IMG/VR virus record: IMGVR_UViG_3300030098_002800
Location: 1 to 52,604 of that record
Direction: 5' to 3' (one strand)
DNA from: a virus
DNA: 52,604 bases
Below, in pieces: positions 11,201 through 18,647 of this stretch. Position numbers and translations under genes: made by a program. The notes below the pieces were generated by a model that ran no database searches, was not told the DNA's origin, and saw only the letters and a program-made list of their open reading frames with translations. The stretch's first letter is position 1, and the number at the start of each line of letters is the position of its first letter.

Positions 11201-11280
11201 CTACGAAGGTCATCTACAGTTTGTTGATGGGTTTCTTCTTCTATTATAGCCGCTATTCTATCGAGTTCTTGTTGATTCAT
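2254..11280 (-). CDS. Giant virion protein, 3008 aa, candidate virion RNA polymerase
   Basis: This gene is about 17% of the window. The N-terminal ~500 residues hold several hydrophobic, Gly/Ala-rich stretches (about 95-130, 270-330 and 440-500) like those of ejection proteins. The middle is helical and charged. Near residue 2157 there is RQPRNMVGDIV, and 48 residues further DADFDFDKS with the triad DFDFD at 2207-2211. Downstream come KMHQL (His 2293) and AKEFIDVYK (Asp 2350, Lys 2353). This order resembles the second double-psi beta-barrel of RNA polymerases: RNP..GDI, then DxDxD, then a conserved His, then AVD..K in cell-encoded RdRPs, and a DFDID triad in the crAss-like phage phi14:2 virion polymerase. 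An upstream FKSANK (about 1807-1811) could supply first-barrel lysines. By inference it is injected and transcribes early genes. The gene is real beyond doubt; the polymerase role is a motif-based inference. An alternative is a structural ejection protein with a chance motif. Confidence 0.75.
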   Translation of the reverse strand: MNQQELDRIAAIIEEETHQQTVDDLRRNRNTIWEFLGQAAWAVSDQVSMGTLGVHDTWNELESDQLVPAEDFQDKIAGTFGDNVAGDWEDLGTAGRWGYSLGTALGQIPTFFAGGALTKAGITAIGTKAATKYASKKAATELVEEGSKIAVKKGIDIGTSLTDDVAKTIMDDAFKVASDTQDLIQGGNEALGVLYEGAVKTGIKSNIQKTLGIVDDAIVDDIANTTFDIISKNNPREAQTILNLAAQRWLPIGGPKTHAVAGAMAYDAAIGFTMGTIRHAVHEMQRNIYGYEAGMYGKATKLKDYSFNIMSSLGAWGSTAVFESAWMSILGPTHMIKGGTSKSHMRQFGKTVKSMFNARTTNINKLSNKELQIQLTAMDEIAGGYLNSGMGNKWASLGSKWWIGKSDDEGTKLMKDFLMEARVKFMKEAPGAWLSEFGKDFFGSLPRMFAGIVAMNAPGVIRSGYHNGWSAESMKAAFGNSWPEIASNIMTAAYFSKRPHSFHLEADGKLFNRIFETGKVQDYYNAKQNKLRRTLGSLETYGVENDKLYKVMGNFAYQPEGGIEPVTTAITKLVLNKSPELSNIRMILKTIEGNQNRVGPGFADFKTAFNKYIGDKLLNKEISIEEAFASYDKLFVAEKILNEFHTNAVDKSHLEKVTPDEAFDIANKLSNLQFNGNTLTKHNWDFELKTWRERSLANVIEAPQVLMKQYFIETYRALGLERLIKENEDGRSITAADIRMQGEGGIDFGGSVPLDTFSALWNIGVKNNWIKPGTRVRKEDVEITKEKQREAANAFVSMNENLMSLVYGDAWKAHGIEMDPHISINNSWHIMFDRLLVKDQQIRTFDMLTDGNGSGLTSIEQNNIGAFKRQYFNSMLAPKVTDLAAVSKKLETLGIDEATLLNFVENFHKSTIDLDPTITNREVKAITGNEAVQLFEAVNKGVGNIFIEPQLFKKFQEFYIDKAFDQIGLNDVYTGIDGKAALFSLIQDTRMNYQQGTGSVVLPDRTIVKQRLEADHRNNKISETTKDQLWEFYDKIVDDVTRSRFRVDFRNDLAQGQEGDWFNALNKARNISQNSMRGMSTSRAEAIRTVLESQSDRQGSIIESLAKYIEASGGEIEADVRANWKRQFEAWKDTKAEIDTIIDDIKKNLTDRNYLYLDALAKREGEVSALIEEMYSRENSPTAKQEYIYKLDQIKRKIEEDVHTEIRNQGALKDTVADILKDRGNEIPEKDLQDVALRITASQFSVKYDMPLPYIDKILGIDRSIVRTSKEIVGFAETLLGNLYTDPQSVDPKMRASVQKVVDSLNKLAGDVKLDPDNFQSFIVQPIKLAIESKLMNMPEFERPTPGQVDADVYSLVSGYFSKVPVKTLKLDLQNGRLMLDQKIMGNAQNRGIMALIQYLDTSGQGNIYLADKSVIDINGREIDIVGEHLTRINGALASGQLEIGNMPGKAEIYKEGPSGDHRKIQDEDSRGSKFGKTYKAIPIDESTAIIIRTDKGAGSIHEHVRLQYASESTGFQGGELYQRLKAIYDGDLSINSPQHRAIRAMLKKVQNADTPDDIVNAIKLTRMIIDMPLSLPDVVASGEIDLKHAVVLDRFKRLKLTEPKNGYIATKENMLRSAAIYRNAESDFMKQVYDNIKTFIEPDASGEYRKLKTLSIDDEIKDSDLGVNSLTQQTLHNVFSAINRAKLKLKQNKLIDDDTRAAMEADLEAVGKSIVDGEMFLTKEAYMTAMSLIGITPDMVHMDTNGKIIGFKSGAIKPTITHAEIDYNVNSPTYGRGEEWFGKTAFKYNPAVEMVMKELGVDILTFKSANKINLLKSDKNSQTRENYANIKGIEADNKNMTGLWTDFIVEKDATGNFKNIDADYSNYITELPWEAMSLRTISKEHDPLVGANTGVHFSHDNGIAEWIGVSKKVENLFGNFGRMYSDILYRTSLAQKVFGHQAKVGDPALINSGIAAMLDRNGIILEPWAVRELENGMINYFINNGGVAGGVVPQGSLDVMSADPGNLDITIRSEVGGRPTVQFYGEYLPSHYMAQKDFIKPDGMTESNAIIQRIKYSVDQTGVDRTADAFVYDIGGKKYVLVEGMLLNSDGKLLDIDTMELQFGDQYNVKRNVRAYNDAIEVDKKGMDLIDFGDNLSQAAIKLDAVDLSVGILNSRQPRNMVGDIVINKMYAKQNADGTYTTSAKMEEGNVSRINYVDAIRPQDADFDFDKSFSFYAAPGKFWREAGKAAGFVTPVDMDAILSSDGLFSPDIQKGRLANKLPFLAGGEGIDFDYERTLTEVNKARGRFIKMHQLVTYLSNIYRHDTNLLSFETSDVTGQRKTLQLRINRKAGLTNTVNGISQMAKEFIDVYKNLPSMETKNNITDIQNQILFGTKDVQGIFEIVAVDLKGKTTTVHQDKNINMGEYQFVRDAIRNRLIDPINNYLKYNKGVVEDPSGMKYKATVENYHNVFKDLAYKLRWDDTRGIDSRINFEPGLRVASQYFGSTSRNPYDVAVRELSKGHSEMIQAKSIGLVSKVSTDYKKIQDWIENGYTKNNVGEDTAANHNKLFNIALKEYVKDESRAIFLTELASKEKSIRIEIERLESFSRTKDVSESTEISSKKAQLERIVELKAKMEEALSYKFRDNFIEQPIVKKGRYAKEGEYTASQNEVILDRKGNIKEVILKGKTNELKINDWDKIVVNGRRFQVTGPEQSNLRMLFEAFAGETVYIDDFGATTKVKAYDIMNYIIPEYKRLQAGLIEMKSDRTNTKADYIDFSLEQQSAIYEALFNNPVLNTDARKAAFILQTLTPYISDKVVSVRPISNGKSSYDYIYSENGLNRPMMNLLAKIASGEYRGADGNKDFANKILTDITNLKNMVILSSRYGHDVDVALANLYTEPASLKGIMSQESILNQSIYDMQNALEANKKNAAKMMVDYATSDKLVDPALLYKASKEMESQGIPLNEQWAQKIYASNDLGGIDDIGLKPTLLRDIDVIRKKDLGEKGSIESSTQRQLKYHLDCLNSKER

Positions 11281-12102
11281 TTATTCTTCCCAGGATATAG
11301 TTTTATTTTTTACATATTCATTTAATTGTTCTAGATCTATATGCCTTAAAGCATCGTCTAATTTACTATGTTTTACTAATTTTACAGAATCTTTTTGCTC
11401 TTCAATTGCTTTATTGTAATCAGCAATCGCATCGGATGCTTCATGGTATTTTGGATCTTTATCAATTTTATTCATATCTTTATATGTTTGATCTATTTTA
11501 GTTTCTATATCTTTAATAAAGTCAGGATATCCAATGCCTGGATAATTTGGATTTGTTGATGCTAACCCCCATGTTTCTATTTTATCTGTACCTTCTTCTC
11601 TAAACCAGTCAACCCATCCAGCCCCTATTTGTGTGCTAAGGGCAATAAAGGCTGTAACAGGATTTTCCCAAGGGCTTCTAGTTTCAGGATTTTCTACATA
11701 AGACTTTACAGCTGTTCTGTGTTGATCTATAAGATTTCTTCTCCGATCCTTAATGCTTTTAACTTTTTCATTTCTTTCTTCTATTAAGGCTATATCTTCC
11801 TCGCTAAAAGAAGAATCTATTTTGTCTTGCAAGTCATCTATTTCACTAAAGCGTTTTAAAAGGATTGCATTAGAAACTTGAGGATGAAATTCATAACCAG
11901 TTACTGAAGGAGTATCCATTAAATCCTCAAACATAACTTTATTAAAATGAGATCTTACGCTTGGATCATCTAAGACTTTCTTAAAATTATAATTACTGTT
12001 ATACATTTTTTGATACCATTCCCATTTTTCATCATAAGTATCAAATTTAGATAGATTTTTATCTAGAAGTTTTATAGCTTTTTCTTTATTTAAATTACTC
12101 AT
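11281..12102 (-). CDS. Hypothetical virion-module protein, 273 aa
   Basis: I chose the ATG at 12102 (MSNLNKEKAIKLLDK), which overlaps the upstream stop as TAATG. A longer reading starts only at a TTG at 12117. The protein is charged and largely helical, with Lys/Glu/Asp-rich segments and Trp-containing stretches around residues 145-170. No known domain is recognised. The stop is followed directly by the ATG of the giant gene (TAAATG), so the two are translationally coupled. By place it is probably a minor virion or ejection protein. Confidence 0.75.
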   Translation of the reverse strand: MSNLNKEKAIKLLDKNLSKFDTYDEKWEWYQKMYNSNYNFKKVLDDPSVRSHFNKVMFEDLMDTPSVTGYEFHPQVSNAILLKRFSEIDDLQDKIDSSFSEEDIALIEERNEKVKSIKDRRRNLIDQHRTAVKSYVENPETRSPWENPVTAFIALSTQIGAGWVDWFREEGTDKIETWGLASTNPNYPGIGYPDFIKDIETKIDQTYKDMNKIDKDPKYHEASDAIADYNKAIEEQKDSVKLVKHSKLDDALRHIDLEQLNEYVKNKTISWEE

Positions 12103-13637
12103 TAATTTTGCAACCAAGCTTTATCATCATTCAGCCATTCTAATTTACTTTCATACCCCTTTGCTTTTAACTCACTTTCAAGAGTTCCTTCAGATTCTTT
12201 ATAAGCAAGCATATCTTCTCTTTCCTCCATACTCATTAATTCAAACTCTCCTGGCTCCATATTTAGGTTTTCAGCTATTTCAATCCACCAATCAGGATAA
12301 GCTTCAGCTCCAAATAAATTCTTCCATTCATCTGGATTTTCATTATTTCCTGAATTATCTTCAGGGCTTATAAGGGGAGCTAAGTCAGCTTCTATAATAT
12401 GCTTACTCATACCTTCCATATTCTTATAAAATTCTTGAATATCTAAATTAGTCCCATTGTATTTTTTATGCAGTTCATTTATTTTATCAGCTTTATTTTG
12501 ATCTCCTGCTTGTATCGCTGTATTCCAAGCTTTGTATGATTGTTCTACTTGTTCAAAATAATCTCCAAAGTCACCTGTTGTTGCAGCTGTTTTTCCTTGG
12601 GCTGTAAATACACCGATCTTATAAGTCTCATAAAATTTCATTAAAGCTTGTTTAGCTTTAGGGCTCATTCCACTTAAATCCCCATATTGTATACCATATC
12701 TCATAAGTGCATACTCAGATGCAATGGCTAATTTTTTATTATCAATTATGGTTGAGATTTCTTGAACATCTTGATTGTTGGTTATCATTGTATTTTTCAG
12801 ATCTTCATCTTTAAATATTTGACCTATTCCAGTATTTGCCATAGAAACATTTACTTTGTTACCAAGGAAATTTTTAGTCTGCCTTACTGCATTGTTTAAA
12901 GATTTATCTCCACCACCTTTCATATAGTTTATTCTTGCTTCTTTGTACTCCTTATCAAGAACAGTAGTTTGCAATTCTTCTAATTGTTTATTTATAGCTC
13001 CACTCGCTCTATCAAAATAACTTTCAACCCAAGGCTTAGCATCACCATGTATTTCTTCAAATGCTTCTAACCCTAAGTCTGCAGCATCCCATGCTTCAGG
13101 ATCTGTACCACCTGCCATTCCTGCACCACCTTGCATTATTGCAGTTGCTTTGGCTATATCTTCATATAAAGCCCCTTCAAGTAAATCTATTTTATTTTTT
13201 ATAGCCCTAGTTTTATCATTATTAAATTGTATTCGATCTTCAATGTCACTCATATCCCCTTCATAACTAGTATCTAATATTTCAAGAGAATTATTACTGG
13301 TTTTATATAAATCTTGCAATCCTCCAAGGCCACCTGTAGTTTTATGAAATTCAGTTTCTAATCTATCTAATGATGCTTGAGCCTCATCCTGATCGTCTTC
13401 ACTTTCTTTTAACAGATCGTACCCAAGCTGAATCTTTAACTTACGCTCCATAATATCCTGATCGTATTGCTGCTTTTCTTTTAGAAGCCTTTCTTCTCTT
13501 GCCCATGTTTCTTTTCTTATTCTATCTTCCCTTCCTGTACGAGCTCCTAATTCTGCATACCTTAAAAGAAGATCAGGAAGTTCATCCCAAAATTCTGACA
13601 TTGCTGATTTTTCTATTGTCCAATTTACTTTAGCCAT
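12102..13637 (-). CDS. Hypothetical ejection-type virion protein, 511 aa, coiled coil
   Basis: Residues about 40-165 are strongly helical with heptad-like Glu/Lys/Leu patterns and predict coiled coil. A short Gly/Ala/Met-rich stretch (AIMQGGAGMAGG) follows, then more helix. The C-terminus is acidic. There is no signal peptide and no catalytic motif I recognise. It lies between the nucleotidyltransferase-like gene and the 273-residue gene, which it overlaps by TAATG. Size, composition and place before two much larger proteins resemble internal core or ejection proteins of podoviruses, but this is by context only. Confidence 0.75.
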   Translation of the reverse strand: MAKVNWTIEKSAMSEFWDELPDLLLRYAELGARTGREDRIRKETWAREERLLKEKQQYDQDIMERKLKIQLGYDLLKESEDDQDEAQASLDRLETEFHKTTGGLGGLQDLYKTSNNSLEILDTSYEGDMSDIEDRIQFNNDKTRAIKNKIDLLEGALYEDIAKATAIMQGGAGMAGGTDPEAWDAADLGLEAFEEIHGDAKPWVESYFDRASGAINKQLEELQTTVLDKEYKEARINYMKGGGDKSLNNAVRQTKNFLGNKVNVSMANTGIGQIFKDEDLKNTMITNNQDVQEISTIIDNKKLAIASEYALMRYGIQYGDLSGMSPKAKQALMKFYETYKIGVFTAQGKTAATTGDFGDYFEQVEQSYKAWNTAIQAGDQNKADKINELHKKYNGTNLDIQEFYKNMEGMSKHIIEADLAPLISPEDNSGNNENPDEWKNLFGAEAYPDWWIEIAENLNMEPGEFELMSMEEREDMLAYKESEGTLESELKAKGYESKLEWLNDDKAWLQN

Positions 13638-13645
13638 ATAATCTC

Positions 13646-14272
13646 CTAGGTGTAGCTAGATCCACTATCTTTTATTTTCATTGGCTTTCCTCCATACAAT
13701 AAAGAAAAAGCCCCCATATCTCTTGCATTAAGCATTTTTTGTGTGGGTAATGCTCCACCCATTTTAAATACATTATTACCTAAATCAGTAACATATCCTT
13801 TAGTACCATCATCATCTAAAAGCATTCCAGTTGTTCGGTCTTTAAAAGGTTTATCATCTACATACATTATATCTCCATAAACATATGCATTACTTGGTAT
13901 TCTTTCTTTTGTTTTAATGTAAGCATTCATAACTCTTTTATAGTCAAGTGGGTCTGTATTAGACATTGTTAAATCTACCAAGACATTATTCTTTACCAAG
14001 GATTCATTTAGATTCGCTAAAAATATTTCTTCCATTCTTTCAGATGCTTGGTCATCAATGTTTGGATTTACTAATAATATATCTATATCATTAGTTGCTC
14101 TTTCAGGGAAAGATCCCCATAGATATGCATCATAATCTTTAACAAGGTCTGAGTTTAAAAAGCTTCTAGCCCATCCTTTGTAATAATCTACATTAGGATA
14201 TCTTCTATTTACACTTTCATTGAAATTTCCTAACCTTACATTGTTAAACTTTCTAGCTTTTTCTATAGCCAT
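13646..14272 (-). CDS. Nucleotidyltransferase-fold protein (pol-beta superfamily), 208 aa
   Basis: Residues 53-64 read GSFPERATNDID, the hallmark of the polymerase-beta nucleotidyltransferase superfamily: a Gly-Ser pair, a short linker, then Asp-x-Asp (D62, D64). A third acidic residue, D100, lies in VLVDLTM on what would be the next strand. The motif sits about 50 residues in, after a helical N-terminus, as in small MNT/DNA polymerase-beta-like proteins. The C-terminal ~80 residues are unlike that family. The substrate is unknown. It stands in the virion module between tail and ejection genes, where such an enzyme is unexpected. It might modify a nucleic acid or protein during entry, or be a structural protein that reuses the fold. 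Confidence 0.65.
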   Translation of the reverse strand: MAIEKARKFNNVRLGNFNESVNRRYPNVDYYKGWARSFLNSDLVKDYDAYLWGSFPERATNDIDILLVNPNIDDQASERMEEIFLANLNESLVKNNVLVDLTMSNTDPLDYKRVMNAYIKTKERIPSNAYVYGDIMYVDDKPFKDRTTGMLLDDDGTKGYVTDLGNNVFKMGGALPTQKMLNARDMGAFSLLYGGKPMKIKDSGSSYT

Positions 14273-14295
14273 AACTATTTAAATCCTTTTGTATT

Positions 14296-15021
14296 TTAAA
14301 TTGACGGACCATCTGCGTGTTGATCTTGATAATCATAATCATCTTGCTCATAAAAATCATCTTGACCAGTATCATATACGTCATGAATTTCTTCTTCTTG
14401 AGTAAAATCATCAGTATCTCCTGGGGTAGGTTGATATGCTATTGAGGCAGAACCTCCACCATCACCATCACCCCCATCTAATACTGTTCCTTGACCAAAA
14501 CCTTCAAAATCAAGTGCTTCCATTGCAGATAAACTTTTATATAATTCAGAAACATAATCTTCTCTAACGCCAGCAATATCAGTTTCAAGTTTATCAGCTC
14601 TAGATATAATTGAACGATCTAATTGCGATTGCACTCTTCTTCTTGCCTTTGCTTTTGAGTAGGTGGTATCTCCAACTAATCCTGAAGTTATATTCTGCTT
14701 ATAGGCATCTGTAGAAAAACTCATCCATGCATCTGATGCTTGTCCAGATAAAGAAGCTATTCCACCTTGATATGCTTTGCCTAATCCAATTTCGTCAGAA
14801 GGATCATATGGCCTTAAATATCCAGCAGCTTGACTTAAATCATCTTGTGTTCCTGAAAATCCTAGCCAATTAATCATTTCTGAACCAGTTCCTTCATAAC
14901 TTATAACATCCCATGCAGATGGACCTTGGTCTGTACCTTGCCACCACTCTTGCCCACCATAAGGATCTGTAGGATCAGGTGGTGCATATCCACCTCCACC
15001 GCCTGGTTGATCTCCATTCAT
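14296..15021 (-). CDS. Hypothetical virion-module protein, 241 aa, Gly/Asp-rich
   Basis: The N-terminus is low-complexity and Gly/Pro-rich (MNGDQPGGGGGYAPPDP). The middle (about 75-175) is helical and Ser/Ala-rich. The last 50 residues are very acidic with Tyr-Asp repeats (YEQDDYDYQDQ). No known domain is recognised. Only two bases separate it from the preceding gene's stop. A minor tail or ejection protein is likely from its place alone. Confidence 0.7.
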   Translation of the reverse strand: MNGDQPGGGGGYAPPDPTDPYGGQEWWQGTDQGPSAWDVISYEGTGSEMINWLGFSGTQDDLSQAAGYLRPYDPSDEIGLGKAYQGGIASLSGQASDAWMSFSTDAYKQNITSGLVGDTTYSKAKARRRVQSQLDRSIISRADKLETDIAGVREDYVSELYKSLSAMEALDFEGFGQGTVLDGGDGDGGGSASIAYQPTPGDTDDFTQEEEIHDVYDTGQDDFYEQDDYDYQDQHADGPSI

Positions 15022-15023
15022 TA

Positions 15024-15746
15024 TTAACCTCCTTCTACTATTTCAGTTGGAACTTTAAAATCAGGAACAAAGCCATGACTCCATGTATATGCTCCTTCAC
15101 CTATAGCATCATATAAAACTGGAGAATCTGCTACTGTTGTAAATTCAGGATAAGCTAAATTTGGGTCATAAGAAACAGAAGCTCCAGCTTCACCTACAAT
15201 AGATGCAGGGGTATCTCCTCCAAACCATTTGTTATAAGGGTTTCCACCAAAAGCAAACGTAGACAAACCTCCTTTAAATCCACTCATAAGGGCTTGATTT
15301 GCATACATTTTTTCAATATCCAATTCAGCTTGGTCGCCTGCCTCTTCTATGTCTTCAATAGATTCTATAAGTTCTTTTGAGCCTTCTCTAGCCCAAAAGT
15401 AATCACTTTTATCTACTTTGTCTTCCCAGCCTTCCAAGCCTTCAACATCGCCATAGAAATAATCAGCGGCACCTGCTCCAGCATAATACCCTAATCCTGC
15501 TCCAGCAAAAGATGCTGCACTTTGAACTAAAAGGCTTGAACCTGCAGTAAAATAAGCTGCAGCAAGAGTTCCTATTATACTTCCTATAGATCCCCACATG
15601 CTAGTTGATTCTTGCTTTTCACTGTATTCCCGCTGCATTCTTTCAGCTTCATCTTTTACATATTGAGTATCTTCTTTAAGATCTAAATATTCCTGCTCTG
15701 CATCTTCTTTCATCATTAAGGAATAATAATCAAATCCATTTGCCAT
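15024..15746 (-). CDS. Virion-module protein with glycine-zipper hydrophobic segment, 240 aa
   Basis: After a charged helical N-terminus (about 1-48), residues 49-95 form a long Gly/Ala/Ser-rich hydrophobic segment with GxxxG-like spacing (SIGSIIGTLAAAYF, SFAGAGLGYYAGAGAAD). This could span or perturb a membrane as a hairpin. The remainder is acidic then Gly/Pro-rich. Such segments are common in podovirus ejection proteins that help carry DNA through the inner membrane. The order, after the tail hub and before the large ejection-type proteins, fits that role. No catalytic motif is seen. Confidence 0.7.
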   Translation of the reverse strand: MANGFDYYSLMMKEDAEQEYLDLKEDTQYVKDEAERMQREYSEKQESTSMWGSIGSIIGTLAAAYFTAGSSLLVQSAASFAGAGLGYYAGAGAADYFYGDVEGLEGWEDKVDKSDYFWAREGSKELIESIEDIEEAGDQAELDIEKMYANQALMSGFKGGLSTFAFGGNPYNKWFGGDTPASIVGEAGASVSYDPNLAYPEFTTVADSPVLYDAIGEGAYTWSHGFVPDFKVPTEIVEGG

Positions 15747-15760
15747 AATCTACCTCTTTG

Positions 15761-16108
15761 TTATTTTATCCCATTCTGGGCTAACTTTTCTATAATATCT
15801 GATATTATATTTTTTAATTCATTTGATAAGGTTATATTGCTAGCATCATCACTAGCATCTGCACTTACAGGCTTAGTTAAAGTTCTGTATCCAGCACCCC
15901 CAACACTACTTCTAGGTGTACCTTTTTTAGCCTTAGAAAGCTTTGTTTTGTACAAATCTTGCCCTAATCTAGTATATAAATATACGGAACCTCCTTCAGA
16001 AGTCAAAACTAAATCTCCTTCCAATACTTCAGTTATTGCTGGAAATTGATATTTTAATGCCATTTTATTTTGCTTTCTATTTAAAAGCCTTCTTACTTCA
16101 GGATCCAT
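15761..16108 (-). CDS. Hypothetical small virion-module protein, 115 aa
   Basis: The ATG at 16108 overlaps the stop of the tail-hub gene, so the pair is coupled. Residues 20-60 have a strand-rich, SH3-like look (EGDLVLTSEGGSVYLYTRLG), then a basic Lys-rich link, then an amphipathic C-terminal helix (LKNIISDIIEKL). I do not recognise a family. A small adaptor on the tail hub is possible from its position. Confidence 0.65.
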   Translation of the reverse strand: MDPEVRRLLNRKQNKMALKYQFPAITEVLEGDLVLTSEGGSVYLYTRLGQDLYKTKLSKAKKGTPRSSVGGAGYRTLTKPVSADASDDASNITLSNELKNIISDIIEKLAQNGIK

Positions 16109-18636
16109 TATATAACTCCTTTTTCTCTAAAGATAATTGAAATATCATTTAAAGCCCAATTATCATCTACTGCTCTAGTAAAACTTGTAGCTGTTGATGA
16201 TATATAAGATTTAATAAAAAGTTGTATTGTATATACATTATTAAAATTAATAGTTTGATTTTCAACATCTGTAGATGGAACTTCAAATTCCTTGGTAACA
16301 AAATCATGAGTACCTGCTGTGTTGCCTTCTCCATTTAAATCACCTAAATAGCAATAATTACTTAACTCACCTTCTCCCCCTCCACCATAAGCATTCTTTT
16401 GTGTTATCTTGCAAAACAATCCTGGAGCAGCAGATGTTGTTTCACTTCCAAATACAGATGCAACCACTTTATAAATCTTTTTTCTTCTTGCTGCTTGACC
16501 TAAATCTGTTTCTTTTAGAGCTACATTAAATGTCCCAGCAGTGCAAGTAGCACTATTGTGATTATTGTAAGTATGAAATTCAACTCCAGATCCATCAGCC
16601 TGTCCTTGCTTTAGGAGTAAATCGCTTGCACCTGTAACGCAAAAATGAGATATAGCCTTAGATGCATTTAAATAATGATCTGCATATTCTACCACTATAT
16701 CGCTTCCAGATGTCCAAGCTCCTATACTAAAATCAAATACCATATATCTTTGCTGATTTCTAGTGCCAGATCCTGTAACAGCAGATCCATCATTAACTAC
16801 AACAGCATGTCTATTGTCTTGAGAGTATCCAATAAATGGATAGGATTTAGTAGACCCATGTCTTAGTCCCATCCATCCATTAAACCAGCTTCTACTTATT
16901 ACTCTTTTGCCCTGCTTAGTAAACATGTCAATTACATTCTTACCATCATAAAAATAAATTCCAGTATAATTTATCCACATTATACCACCATCTACATTTG
17001 CTACTGAATGTTTCCATGGGACACCCCTAGATAAATGTTTTGATTCTAATATATCTTGGTTAGGATCAGCGATGTTAATTATATGCAATGTATGTTCTTT
17101 AAAGATTAAAAGCCTATCAGCATATTCAGCTAAAGCAGTTATAGTTTCACCATCATTTATTGCAGATCTTAATCTTCTATGTTCTGTAAAAGTATCATAT
17201 CTACCAGGAAAAGATTTATAGACAGAATCTCTTTCAACTATATAACCTCCATGTGATCTTAGTATTCTACAATTGCCAACAAAAGCCATATTATTAGCAA
17301 CAACACTACATCCCCATTGAACAGTAAGGCTTCCAAAATCTTGCCCCGTAGAAGGATTCACCCCTAAATGCAATGCTTCTGATTCATAAGTAGATACAAG
17401 ATTTGGGAATAATTTATACCCTGTCATGCATACCATAGTATCTCCTGCGGCAACAGAACCTCCTGTACCTTCATGATCCCATTTTGTTATTGTTCCAGCT
17501 GTATCTTCAAGAACACCATCAGCTAAACTTATTATTGATTGTAAATACCAAGCATCCATACCAGGTTCATCTGTAACTGTAGCAGTAGAACCTCCATCTT
17601 TCTTCATGTATACTTTAATTCCAGTTATCCTTCCATCTAGCTTATCGGCACTATTAGCATTTATTCTAGTTTCAATTCTTATTTTTTCATCAGCAGGTAT
17701 AGTAAGATAGTCAACATCTCCTGAATCTTTTAAATAATGCAATAAGGATTCTTGAGACTCATCATAAACAAAACTTACTGCAATTCTCCAATTCCCAGTC
17801 CATAGGTTTGCAGCTCCTGTCTCAGCCCCACTGCTATGTCTTCCTAAAGTAACAGCTATATCTCCTGTAGTCCTTGAAGGGGATCCAGCTCCATCATTTA
17901 TAGCATTTATAAAACTTGATGTAGCACTAGCTTGAACGTCTATTATATCCATTCTATTGTGTCCAACTGGATCACTAGATTGCTTAGCATGATAAGAAGC
18001 AGGACTTTTTATTTCAGCATCTTTAATAGCCCACTCATAATTATTGTAAGATGAATTTAACCCTGACCCATTCCAATAAAAATGAGAATTTCTATGGTAA
18101 CCTATCCACTTAGGCAATGCTTGGCTTACTCTTCCAACAGCAGTTTTATTTTCTAGATTTCCATCGTGAACCCTAACAGTACCATTTGCAATATAAAAAT
18201 CATGAAAAGCATTTCCATTTAATGTTTCGCCACTATCCGTAGTAGTGGTCAAATCTTCCCATGCAGATCCAGATTGACCATCATCTTGTAAGATTTTTAT
18301 AGTGCCATCAGAAGGATTGGATGATAATAAATAATCAGTAGCACTTTCTGTTGTAGAAGCATCTCCATCAGCTCCTTGATAGTCATGCCTGAAAGAAAAT
18401 AATTGAGTACCCCAATCTGTTGCTACGAAATTTGTAGTATCATCTGGATAGTCATTATTGCCTTGATACCTTCTTAAAGAACTATTAGAATAGATAGTCT
18501 TTCCTACCTTTAATTGACCTATGGTTCCCACATCAGTATTTTGTGCTGCAGCTAGTTCATTATTTTCAATATCTCTAGGATCAGAGTTATTATTTAATCC
18601 ACCTTCGAATCTATTTATTTGATGTATTTTCTTCAT
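16108..18636 (-). CDS. Tail hub/DNA stabilisation-type protein, 842 aa
   Basis: The N-terminus HQINRFEGGLNNNSDPRDIE followed by ENNELAAAQNTDV and GQLKVG matches the opening seen in podovirus tail-tube or packaged-DNA stabilisation proteins (P22 gp10-like): an early Gly-Gly-Leu-Asn then a DPR/DI turn, with NELAAAQN. The rest is beta-rich, Ser/Thr/Gly-rich with regularly spaced aromatic strands, consistent with a beta-propeller body. There is no coiled coil. It is the largest beta-type structural protein here and would close the portal channel below the adaptors. The family call rests on the N-terminal signature and size. Confidence 0.7.
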   Translation of the reverse strand: MKKIHQINRFEGGLNNNSDPRDIENNELAAAQNTDVGTIGQLKVGKTIYSNSSLRRYQGNNDYPDDTTNFVATDWGTQLFSFRHDYQGADGDASTTESATDYLLSSNPSDGTIKILQDDGQSGSAWEDLTTTTDSGETLNGNAFHDFYIANGTVRVHDGNLENKTAVGRVSQALPKWIGYHRNSHFYWNGSGLNSSYNNYEWAIKDAEIKSPASYHAKQSSDPVGHNRMDIIDVQASATSSFINAINDGAGSPSRTTGDIAVTLGRHSSGAETGAANLWTGNWRIAVSFVYDESQESLLHYLKDSGDVDYLTIPADEKIRIETRINANSADKLDGRITGIKVYMKKDGGSTATVTDEPGMDAWYLQSIISLADGVLEDTAGTITKWDHEGTGGSVAAGDTMVCMTGYKLFPNLVSTYESEALHLGVNPSTGQDFGSLTVQWGCSVVANNMAFVGNCRILRSHGGYIVERDSVYKSFPGRYDTFTEHRRLRSAINDGETITALAEYADRLLIFKEHTLHIINIADPNQDILESKHLSRGVPWKHSVANVDGGIMWINYTGIYFYDGKNVIDMFTKQGKRVISRSWFNGWMGLRHGSTKSYPFIGYSQDNRHAVVVNDGSAVTGSGTRNQQRYMVFDFSIGAWTSGSDIVVEYADHYLNASKAISHFCVTGASDLLLKQGQADGSGVEFHTYNNHNSATCTAGTFNVALKETDLGQAARRKKIYKVVASVFGSETTSAAPGLFCKITQKNAYGGGGEGELSNYCYLGDLNGEGNTAGTHDFVTKEFEVPSTDVENQTINFNNVYTIQLFIKSYISSTATSFTRAVDDNWALNDISIIFREKGVI

Positions 18637-18647
18637 TTATCCTTTTT

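Noticed and set aside
12102-12117. TTG start at 12117 for the 273-residue gene, and TTG/GTG starts at 23078 and 38693
   Set aside because: In each case an ATG with a better ribosome site or TAATG coupling lies a few codons downstream.
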